Shown here: positions 15,596 through 22,016 of the stretch, in pieces
How positions within the stretch are numbered: the stretch's first letter is position 1
Layout of the letters: each line of letters starts with the position of its first letter
NCBI GenBank assembly: GCA_964542895.1
Contig: CAZIWT010000018.1
Span: 1-35,495, forward strand
From: Zymogenus sp964542895
GTDB lineage: Bacteria > Desulfobacterota > Zymogenia > Zymogenales > Zymogenaceae
Direction: 5' to 3'
Length of the DNA: 35,495 bases
Notes under the pieces: generated by a model
Databases searched by the model: none
Told to the model about the DNA's origin: nothing
The model's input: the letters and a program-made list of their open reading frames with translations, nothing else
Made by a program: the position numbers and the translations under genes

Positions 15596-16702
15596 ATGAA
15601 GGTAGGTGTTCCGACTGAGATAAAGGCGGAGGAGAACAGGGTAGCCCTGACACCGGCCGGTGCCGCCGCCTTTGTGAGCCACGGGCACAATGTATTTATA
15701 CAGAAGGGGGCGGGATCGGGCAGCGGCCTTACGGACGAGGAATACCAAGCCGCGGGGGCCAAGATACTCCCGGACAAGGAGGCGGTCTGGGCAGAGACGG
15801 ATATGATAATCAAGGTGAAGGAGCCCCTGGGGCCGGAGTTCGACCTCATGGAAAAGCAGATACTCTTTACGTATCTTCACCTGGCGGCGGACGAGGAGCT
15901 CACCAAAAAGCTCCTCAAGACAAATATTGTTGGAATCGCATACGAGACTATTCAGCTTACCGATAAATCCCTTCCCCTCCTGGCCCCGATGAGCGAGGTC
16001 GCCGGAAGGCTCTCCGTCCAGATGGGCGCCCGCTGTCTTGAGGCGATAAGCGGCGGCAGCGGAATTCTGATCTCCGGGGTCTCCGGGGTGCCGCCGGCAA
16101 AGGTCGTAATCCTCGGCGCCGGAATAGCCGGCTCCAACGCCTGTTTTGTAGCCGTGGGAATGGGGGCGAGGGTCACGATCCTCGACGTAAATCCGGTAAA
16201 GCTCAGGTACATCCACGACGTAATGGGGGGGCACGTGGTTACGGTCATGTCTAACCGGGCCAACATCGAGGAGGAGGTGCTGTCGGCCGACCTCGTCATA
16301 GGATCGGTGCTGATCCCCGGGGCAAAGGCGCCCAAGCTCGTTACCAGAGACATGATCTCCAGGATGAAGAAGGGATCGGCAATAGTCGATATAGCGGTGG
16401 ACCAGGGGGGGTGTATGGAAACGACAAAGCCCACCACCCACAGCGACCCGATCTATATCGTTGACGACGTTGTCCACTACGCCGTGGCCAATATGCCCGG
16501 GGCGGTCCCCAGGACATCTACGTTCGCCCTCACAAACGCCACCCTCTCCTACGCCCTCGATATCGCCGATAAGGGTGTTGAGAAGGCGGTAAAAGACGAC
16601 AACGCCCTTATGAAGGGTGTAAACGTCATGGATGGAAATGTCACCTGCAGCGCCGTGGCGGACGCCTTCGATATGGATTGTGTAGATTTAGATTTTTCTT
16701 GA
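15596..16702 (+). CDS. ald: Alanine dehydrogenase
   Basis: The enzyme interconverts L-alanine + NAD+ + H2O and pyruvate + NH4+ + NADH in the cytosol. The 368-residue length fits the family. Visible residues are Arg15 (ENRVALTP), Lys75 (IKVKEP), His95 (YLHLAADEE), the NAD-binding VVILGAGIAGSNACFVAVGMGA, and VDIAVDQGGCMETTKPT with DVVHYAVANMPGAVPRTST, all typical of alanine dehydrogenase. It begins 30 bases after the frameshifted V4R gene with the ribosome site AAGGAG and closes the + strand cluster. Beside two class III aminotransferases it can recycle alanine to pyruvate, so net deamination of the donor amine yields NADH and ammonium, as in taurine-degrading bacteria. Confidence 0.94.
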   Translation: MKVGVPTEIKAEENRVALTPAGAAAFVSHGHNVFIQKGAGSGSGLTDEEYQAAGAKILPDKEAVWAETDMIIKVKEPLGPEFDLMEKQILFTYLHLAADEELTKKLLKTNIVGIAYETIQLTDKSLPLLAPMSEVAGRLSVQMGARCLEAISGGSGILISGVSGVPPAKVVILGAGIAGSNACFVAVGMGARVTILDVNPVKLRYIHDVMGGHVVTVMSNRANIEEEVLSADLVIGSVLIPGAKAPKLVTRDMISRMKKGSAIVDIAVDQGGCMETTKPTTHSDPIYIVDDVVHYAVANMPGAVPRTSTFALTNATLSYALDIADKGVEKAVKDDNALMKGVNVMDGNVTCSAVADAFDMDCVDLDFS

Positions 16703-16727
16703 TTTACGGGCCGATTTCCAATATAAT
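16699..16727 (+). promoter_or_regulatory. Strong sigma70 promoter for the MoxR/VWA genes
   Basis: TTGATT (16699-16704) and a perfect TATAAT (16722-16727) are spaced by 17 bases. The -35 element overlaps the stop codon of ald. Transcription would begin near 16734, about 268 bases before the MoxR start. Confidence 0.65.
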
Positions 16728-17001
16728 ACTACTTTGATCTAATCGGGGCGGGGGGTCGGTAAAATTTTGGGGGGAAGGTAGGGTTTTGTTCGAGCCGTGA
16801 AATCCCGTGCAGGGGCTGTGGTGATATCAAAGATTTGGGTAGGAGTTTGGGCGACCTCGGTGGATTGAAATCAGGGTGTGAGATCGATTACAAGAATTGG
16901 AGCTGATTGGGTCGATCGGATTATGAAAGTCGAGTGTAGCGTAAGACAATAGGTTTATAGGTCTATAGGATATAGTAGAAACTTAAGGGAGTATCTTTTT
17001 C
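16728..17001 (+). other. Long G-rich leader before the MoxR gene
   Basis: The leader carries a copy of the G-rich unit (GGGGGTCGGTAAAATTTTGG near 16749) and, at 16949-16972, an 8-base tandem repeat (ATAGGTTT, ATAGGTCT, ATAGGATA). No reading frame with a ribosome site is seen. It may be an untranslated leader or simply a spacer. Confidence 0.4.
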
Positions 17002-17958
17002 ATGCTCAACACAGTAGCCAAGATAAAGTCGACTTTGGACGAATATGTGGTCGGACACGATGACGTAAAGGAGGGCATACTTCTTGCCCTCATCGCCAGG
17101 GAGCACATCTATATCGAGGGTGCCCCCGGAACGGCAAAGACGATGCTTGCGGAGCTCGCCGCAAAGGCCGCCAACCTCCAGTTCTATTTCTACCAGTTTC
17201 ATCGGGATACGAGGCTCTCGGAGCTGATCGGTGAATATATCATCTCTAGGGAAGAGACGACCCAGGACTTGGAATCGGGGAACGGAAAGGGGGAGCTGAT
17301 AAAGCAGCAGCTCCTTCCGGGGGGAATACTGACAGCCCAGATGGTCGTCCTCGACGACATTACCAGGGCGCCAGGGGAGGCCCTCAACATCCTGCTCAGG
17401 CTCTTAAACGAGCGGGAATATCAGGGAATAAAGTTGCCGCTGTTGACCGCAATCGCGACGAGCAACCCCACCCAGGACGATTACTACAACGAGCCGCTCG
17501 ACCTCGCCAACCTTGACAGGTTTGCGATCCAGCTGAGGTCCCGGGGTCTCCTGACCCAGGGGAACTGGGACGAGGCGCTGTCGGTGATGGACTACTACGT
17601 CGACCACATCTTCGACAAGGAGTCCATCGAGGGATTTGAGGCGGAGCTCTTTGAAAAGTCGATAGATCATATCTTGAGCGTAGAGGTGCCGCAAAAGGTC
17701 AGGAAGAGGCTGATGAAGTTCCTCGGAAAGCTCATTGAGGATTACCACCTCAACGAGACCAACTCCCTTCTGACCGACAGGACGTTTCTTGTAAAGGCGG
17801 TCAGGATTCTGAAGGCCAAGGCGATCCTCGAGGGGAGAAAAGAGGTAATCCCCGGCGACCTCTCCGTCCTGAAATATCTTACGACCTTCCGCGTGCCGGA
17901 GGAGATAGCCGAGAGAATAGAGGAGATACTCGAAAACCTCGACGAAAAAAAAAAGTAG
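17002..17958 (+). CDS. MoxR-type AAA+ ATPase (may extend into the VWA frame)
   Basis: The 318-residue ATPase belongs to the MoxR/RavA/CoxD/NorQ group of AAA+ proteins that, with a VWA partner, remodel or activate metalloenzymes. Walker A is GAPGTAKT (residues 40-47), Walker B is MVVLDDI (Asp118, Asp119 in place of the usual Asp-Glu), sensor 1 is Asn155 in IATSNPT, and LDRF lies near residue 172. The Glu to Asp change at Walker B may slow hydrolysis. The frame ends GAA AAA AAA AAG TAG. This A10 tract contains the slippery heptamer A AAA AAG directly before the stop. A -1 shift there gives a 635-residue AAA-linker-VWA protein. The start has AAGGGAG eleven bases upstream. Confidence 0.9.
   Translation: MLNTVAKIKSTLDEYVVGHDDVKEGILLALIAREHIYIEGAPGTAKTMLAELAAKAANLQFYFYQFHRDTRLSELIGEYIISREETTQDLESGNGKGELIKQQLLPGGILTAQMVVLDDITRAPGEALNILLRLLNEREYQGIKLPLLTAIATSNPTQDDYYNEPLDLANLDRFAIQLRSRGLLTQGNWDEALSVMDYYVDHIFDKESIEGFEAELFEKSIDHILSVEVPQKVRKRLMKFLGKLIEDYHLNETNSLLTDRTFLVKAVRILKAKAILEGRKEVIPGDLSVLKYLTTFRVPEEIAERIEEILENLDEKKK
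17945..17958 (+). other. Slippery A10 tract at the MoxR stop (candidate recoding site)
   Basis: Ten A followed by GTAG contain A AAA AAG (17949-17955) in the correct phase for tandem -1 slippage, the same heptamer as in Escherichia coli dnaX. The A10 run could also allow RNA polymerase slippage. The -1 frame is open from 17739 to 18908. It has no ATG, GTG or TTG before 18102, yet bases 17955-18101 read as a plausible acidic linker. A Shine-Dalgarno-like GAGGAG lies at 17920-17925, farther than in dnaX. I see no clear downstream stem by eye. Confidence 0.6.
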
Positions 17959-18101
17959 ATGAGCCGGAGCAACAGGAGCAGCAGCCCGTAGAGGAGGAGA
18001 GCAAGACCCAGGACAGTCAGGAGGGCAATCAGGAGCCGGCGGAGCTTACCGATAAAGACTTCGAGAGATTTCCGGACGAGTCGTTCATCGTCAAAGACCT
18101 T

Positions 18102-18908
18102 TTGCCCGCCCTGGAGAAGATGTCCGATGACGTTCGGGACAGGGTGGAGGAGGACACCAACAAGGAGACCCTGAGGGACGTTCGCCCGATACTGAAGGTC
18201 ATCGAGGGAAACATCGTTCAGAAGACCGAAGACCTCATGAAGGACTACGGGGGATCGCCGAGAAGCTGGTCTCGCCTCGAGGACTTCTCCCAGTTCGAAG
18301 ATATAGACCCCGTTGACTCCGCCGTGTGGCTGAAGCAGCTGAGACCGACCCTCCCTAGGGCTCTTTTGAGGAAGAGGAAGCTGAAAGGCGGCGCCCTGGC
18401 CGTAATCAGGGACATAAGTTCCTCCATGACCGGAACGAGGGCCCAGTGGTCTTCGATGCTGATTCTGGGGCTCATCAGGATGGCCAGAAGGAGAAGGATG
18501 AAGCTGGGTTACATCGAGTTCAACCACCAGTCCACAAAATTCACCAAGAGCCGGCTCTTCTTTAACAGGTCATACAACAAGATCGGGGATCTGGCGTCCA
18601 AGTGCCTCTGCAGCGGATTCACCAATTACCAGCTTCCCCTTCTCGACGCCATCAGGGAGTTCAGGAGCGTAAACGACAAGGTGAAGCACGTGGTCTTCAT
18701 CACCGACGGCAGGCCGACCGAAGGGGACAGGGAGATCTCAAGGGAGATAGAGCTGGCGTCGAAAGACGACATCGCGGTTCACTCCATATATATCGGCAAG
18801 AAGGACTCGCCGGAGATATTGAGGACCCTCTCCACGAAGACCGGCGGGACCCACTTTCAGGTAGGGCCGGACGACTTCGGCAAGCTCAAGCTCAAGACGC
18901 TGAACTGA
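18102..18908 (+). CDS. VWA (von Willebrand factor A) domain protein, partner of the MoxR ATPase
   Basis: The VWA domain has an intact metal-ion-dependent adhesion site: Asp104, Ser106 and Ser108 in RDISSSM, Thr174 in SGFTNYQ and Asp202 in ITDGRPTEGD (numbered from the TTG at 18102). A helical region precedes it (residues 1-95). VWA proteins of this kind pair with MoxR ATPases (CoxE, NorD, ViaA-like) and recruit client proteins. The TTG lacks a good ribosome site. The same frame extends about 49 codons upstream as an acidic, Gln/Glu-rich linker ending in LTDKDFERFPDESFIVKDL, but with no start codon. The natural product is therefore probably a fusion with the upstream ATPase made by -1 frameshifting, unless one A is missing from the assembly. 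Confidence 0.85.
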   Translation: MPALEKMSDDVRDRVEEDTNKETLRDVRPILKVIEGNIVQKTEDLMKDYGGSPRSWSRLEDFSQFEDIDPVDSAVWLKQLRPTLPRALLRKRKLKGGALAVIRDISSSMTGTRAQWSSMLILGLIRMARRRRMKLGYIEFNHQSTKFTKSRLFFNRSYNKIGDLASKCLCSGFTNYQLPLLDAIREFRSVNDKVKHVVFITDGRPTEGDREISREIELASKDDIAVHSIYIGKKDSPEILRTLSTKTGGTHFQVGPDDFGKLKLKTLN

Positions 18909-19260
18909 GGGGGGTAGGCAAAATATTTTGGTTGAAGAGGCGAACAAAATTTTAGTTGGGGGTCGGCAAAATGTCAATCATGTTGGATGAATATAGATTT
19001 TGATCGGGGGGTAGGCGCAAATATTGAGTGAGGGGTAGGGTAAAAATGTTAAGCGGGAAGGGGAGGAATTTTGAGTGGGGGGGTCGGCTATATATTCTTG
19101 AGGCGGACGGGCAAAAATTTTAAACGTGCGGGGTTGGTGTAGATGTTGGGCTGGAGGGGCATCTTAAGTGATGAACCTTCTTTATTGGTTTCAGGCGGGG
19201 CTTAAGCGGGTCACGGAGGTGATTCGCAAGGACAGCGGGAACTTGAATTGATTTGACTGT
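18909..19260 (+). repeat. Degenerate tandem G-rich repeats (consensus near GGGGGTMGGCAAAATTTT)
   Basis: About eight imperfect units are spaced 20-50 bases apart: GGGGGGTAGGCAAAATATTT near 18910, GGGGGTCGGCAAAATG near 18958, CGGGGGGTAGGCGCAAATATT near 19003, GGGGTAGGGTAAAAATG near 19030, GGGGGGGTCGGCTATATATT near 19078, and weaker ones. C is rare on the + strand. There is no coding signal. Related units occur at 1-70, 16749 and 33755. The spacer separates the MoxR/VWA genes from the dehydratase operon. Confidence 0.65.
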
Positions 19261-19280
19261 TGTATATGGCGAGGTGTTAC

Positions 19281-20426
19281 ATGGGGAGAGACGAGGTTTT
19301 AAAGACTTTCAGGGGAATCGTTGAAGATCCGATTGGATCGATAAAGGAGTTCAAGGAGAAGGACAAAAAGCCGGTCTTGGGGTACTTCTGTACATACACC
19401 CCGGAGGAGATGATACACGCCGCAGGCGCAATCCCCTTCAGGATCACCGGCGAGAACAAGGCCGTGGAGAGGGCGGACGGCCACCTCCAGAGCTACTCGT
19501 GCTCCCTTATCAGAACGGGGCTTGACATGGCGCTTTTAGGCAAGCTCGACTTCGCCGACGGCACAGTCTTTCCCCACACCTGCGATTCGATCCAACGCCT
19601 CTCCGATATCTGGAAGGTGAACGCTAAAATCCCCTACCATGCGGATGTGGTCCTCCCCGTAAAGCTCAACACGGATACCGCCAGAAAGTATCTGATCGAG
19701 GAGCTCGGGGCTTTCAGAAAGTCCCTCGAAGAGCACTTCTCGACTACAGTCTCGGATGAAAGGCTGAAGGAAAGCATAAAACTGTATAACGAGATGAGGG
19801 ACAACCTCTCCCGTCTTTACAGGATCAAGAGCGAGGCGCCGAAATCGATATCGGCAAGGGACGTAAGCGACTGCGTCAAGGCGGCGATGTACATGCCGGT
19901 TGAGGGGCACAACAGGCTGATGGCTGAGCTTCTGGCCGATCTCGACAAGGGGGCAAAAGACGGAGACGCCCCCCGCGTGATTTTTTCGGGAAACCTCTGC
20001 GTATTCCCGGAGATACTCGATTTCGTCGAGGAGGCGGGCGCCTACGTGGTGGGGGACGACATGTGCACCGGCTACCGCTACTTCGTGACGAAGGTCGATG
20101 AAAAGAAGGGGGACGATCTCGGCCCGGTCGAGGCGATAGCCGACAGGATAATAAAGAGGCCCATCTGTGCGGCGAAGCACAACCCCGACTTCGACCGGGG
20201 GGAGTTCCTGAAAAGCCTTAGCAAAGACGTAAAGGCGGAGGGGGTGATATTCCTCTTTTTGAAATTCTGCGATCCCCACTCCTTCGACTACCCTTATCTT
20301 ATGAAAGCCCTGGACGATATCGATATTCCCCACATAATGATAGAGGCGGAGATGGACAATCCCGCCCTGGGGCAGCTCAAGACGAGGATAGAGGCCTTTG
20401 TAGAGATGATTCGCGATAACAGATAG
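19281..20426 (+). CDS. 2-hydroxyacyl-CoA dehydratase / benzoyl-CoA reductase-like subunit 1 (HgdB/BcrB/C family)
   Basis: The 381-residue protein belongs to the family whose [4Fe-4S] clusters carry out radical dehydration of 2-hydroxyacyl-CoAs or ring reduction. Three Cys in the usual places are Cys74 (SYSCSL), Cys101 (HTCDSIQ) and Cys330 (KFCDPHSF), the likely cluster ligands. The segment PVLGYFCTYTPEEMIHAAGAIPFRI at residues 31-55 is a family hallmark. Upstream in-frame starts exist at 19260 (TTG) and 19266, but the ATG at 19281 has GAGGTG at the right distance. It is followed nine bases later by the second subunit. The ATP-dependent activator (HgdC or BcrA/D type) is not in this window. 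The acyl-CoA substrate is unknown. Confidence 0.85.
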   Translation: MGRDEVLKTFRGIVEDPIGSIKEFKEKDKKPVLGYFCTYTPEEMIHAAGAIPFRITGENKAVERADGHLQSYSCSLIRTGLDMALLGKLDFADGTVFPHTCDSIQRLSDIWKVNAKIPYHADVVLPVKLNTDTARKYLIEELGAFRKSLEEHFSTTVSDERLKESIKLYNEMRDNLSRLYRIKSEAPKSISARDVSDCVKAAMYMPVEGHNRLMAELLADLDKGAKDGDAPRVIFSGNLCVFPEILDFVEEAGAYVVGDDMCTGYRYFVTKVDEKKGDDLGPVEAIADRIIKRPICAAKHNPDFDRGEFLKSLSKDVKAEGVIFLFLKFCDPHSFDYPYLMKALDDIDIPHIMIEAEMDNPALGQLKTRIEAFVEMIRDNR

Positions 20427-20435
20427 GAGGGAGCC

Positions 20436-21692
20436 GTGACCGAAGACAAAAAGATAAAAGATCCCGAGAGGGAAAAGAGGAAGTTCAAGACGGCGAGGGA
20501 TATGCGCGAGCTTATGACCGCCTACTACACGGAGGCGAAGACCGCAGAGATAGACGGCTCCAAGAAGATCGCCTGGATAACGAGCGGGGGGCCGGTGGAG
20601 CCGCTCCACGCCATGGACGTTATCCCCATATACCCGGAAAACCACAGCGCCATGCTGGGGGCTTCGAAGATGAGCGTGGAAATATGCGAGGTGGCCGAGG
20701 AGATGGGATATTCGAGGGACCTCTGCTCATACTTCAGGGGCGACATCGGGAGCGCCGTGACGAAGAAGAGCCCCATCCCGGGGGCGCTGCCGAAGCCGGA
20801 TTTCCTCGTGGCGGCGAACAATATCTGCGGCACCGTGACCAAATGGTACGAGATCCTGTCGAGGTTTTTCGACGTGCCCCTCTTTCTTCTGGACACTCCG
20901 TTTATCCACGGAAAGATAACCAAGCAAAGCTCCGAGTATGTCGATGCCCAGATGAGGGAGTTCATCTCCTTTCTGGAGGTGAACTGCGGCAAGAAGTTCG
21001 ATCACGACCGCTTCAAGGAGGTGGCGGAGACCGCCCTGGAGGGCCTCTACCTCTGGGAGGATGTGCTCGCCACCTGCGAGAACAGGCCCGCGCCGATGAG
21101 CTGTTTCGACGCCTTCTTCTTCATCGGCCCCATAGTGACCCTCAGGGGAACCAAGGAGTGCAACGAGTTCTACAAGAAGGTGCTCGCCGAGCTGAAGCAG
21201 AGGATAGAGGACAAGATATTCGCGGTCCCGGACGAGAAGATCAGGCTCCTCTGGGACAACATCCCGATATGGACGCGTCTCAGGGATCTCTCGGAGCTTT
21301 TCGCCTCCCACGGGGCGTGCCTCGTGGCGGATACCTACACGAACGCCTGGGCCAGAACGAAGATCGAGGGGGACGACCCGGTAAAGGGCCTCGGACACGC
21401 CCTGCACCTGGCGTACCTCAACATAGATTTTCAGCAGATGATAGAAGAGGTGAAGGGGCTGATAAAGAGGTTTTCCGCCGACGGCTTCGTGATCCACTCC
21501 AACCGGTCATGCAAGCCGTATTCCCTGGGGCAGTTCGACATGGCGAGGACTATTCAGGAGGAGATGGATATCCCGACGTTAATCATCGAGGCGGACCAGA
21601 CCGACGACAGGGTCTTTTCCGAAGAGCAGACCAAGACCAGGGTCGAGGCGTTTATCGAGACGGTGACCGAGAAGATCAAGAAGGCCTCGTAA
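20436..21692 (+). CDS. 2-hydroxyacyl-CoA dehydratase / benzoyl-CoA reductase-like subunit 2
   Basis: This 418-residue paralogue of the preceding protein begins with GTG after GGAGGGAG. Its likely cluster Cys are Cys97 (RDLCSYF), Cys131 (NNICGTVTKW) and Cys359 (SNRSCKPYS). The segment AWITSGGPVEPLHAMDVIPIYPENH is the counterpart of the family hallmark near the N-terminus, and HSNRSCKPYSLGQFDMARTIQEEMDIPTLIIEADQTDDRVF is the usual C-terminal pattern with the acidic end. The pair should form a heterodimer in the cytosol. The later neighbours are a MoaD-like protein and a tungsten-type oxidoreductase, so an aldehyde or acid and a CoA thioester may belong to one pathway. Confidence 0.86.
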   Translation: MTEDKKIKDPEREKRKFKTARDMRELMTAYYTEAKTAEIDGSKKIAWITSGGPVEPLHAMDVIPIYPENHSAMLGASKMSVEICEVAEEMGYSRDLCSYFRGDIGSAVTKKSPIPGALPKPDFLVAANNICGTVTKWYEILSRFFDVPLFLLDTPFIHGKITKQSSEYVDAQMREFISFLEVNCGKKFDHDRFKEVAETALEGLYLWEDVLATCENRPAPMSCFDAFFFIGPIVTLRGTKECNEFYKKVLAELKQRIEDKIFAVPDEKIRLLWDNIPIWTRLRDLSELFASHGACLVADTYTNAWARTKIEGDDPVKGLGHALHLAYLNIDFQQMIEEVKGLIKRFSADGFVIHSNRSCKPYSLGQFDMARTIQEEMDIPTLIIEADQTDDRVFSEEQTKTRVEAFIETVTEKIKKAS

Positions 21693-21693
21693 C

Positions 21694-21743
21694 CCCCTCG
21701 AAAAGGCCGGATTTTTCACAGACCGCATATTCATTTCGAGGGG
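21694..21743 (+). promoter_or_regulatory. Perfect 10-bp inverted repeat between the dehydratase and MoaD-like genes
   Basis: CCCCTCGAAA (21694-21703) and TTTCGAGGGG (21734-21743) are exact complements separated by 30 bases. In RNA this gives a hairpin that could separate the expression of the dehydratase from that of moaD and aor. No T run follows, so it is not a typical terminator. It could also bind a dimeric regulator. Confidence 0.4.
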
Positions 21744-21770
21744 ATCGAATATATTTGTCAAAGCTTATCG

Positions 21771-22010
21771 ATGATAAACGTCAGGCTTTTTGGGGGCCTA
21801 AAGCGGTATACGGACGGAGTCAGGCGGATCGAGCTTGCGTCCGAGGACGTCAAGAGCGTTATAGATATTCTGCATTCCATCAAGGTTCCGAAGGGGGAGG
21901 TGGGCCAGGTCCTTGTCAACGGCTCTCCCGCGGAATCTTCCCGAACCTTTAATGATGAAGTTTCAGATGGCGATGTTGTGGATTTTTATCCCGTCTCGGC
22001 AGGGGGATAG
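21771..22010 (+). CDS. MoaD/ThiS-family beta-grasp sulfur carrier
   Basis: The 79-residue protein starts MINVRLFGGLKRYTDG, a MoaD-like first strand, and ends SDGDVVDFYPVSAGG with the C-terminal Gly-Gly that is adenylated and thiocarboxylated in this family. Such a protein donates sulfur to the dithiolene of molybdopterin. It sits six bases before the aldehyde oxidoreductase gene, which needs a tungsten-bispyranopterin cofactor, and this pairing is common. It may therefore be a dedicated sulfur carrier for the neighbouring enzyme. The middle of the protein is less typical, so ThiS-like roles are possible. Confidence 0.83.
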   Translation: MINVRLFGGLKRYTDGVRRIELASEDVKSVIDILHSIKVPKGEVGQVLVNGSPAESSRTFNDEVSDGDVVDFYPVSAGG

Positions 22011-22016
22011 ACGTTT

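Noticed and set aside
17959..17991. ATG directly after the MoxR stop as start of the VWA gene
   Set aside because: That frame gives only ten codons (MSRSNRSSSP) before a stop and is not in frame with the VWA domain.
18909..19150. CRISPR array
   Set aside because: Repeat units vary in sequence and spacing, there are no constant-length spacers, and no cas genes are present.
19536..20645. Long minus-strand frame opposite the first dehydratase subunit
   Set aside because: Antisense shadow created by the codon bias of the real gene; no ribosome site or recognisable domain.
20684..21952. Long + strand frame of 422 codons overlapping the second dehydratase subunit
   Set aside because: It is a shadow frame: the product is Arg/Gly-rich without family features, while the overlapping frame has full family motifs.
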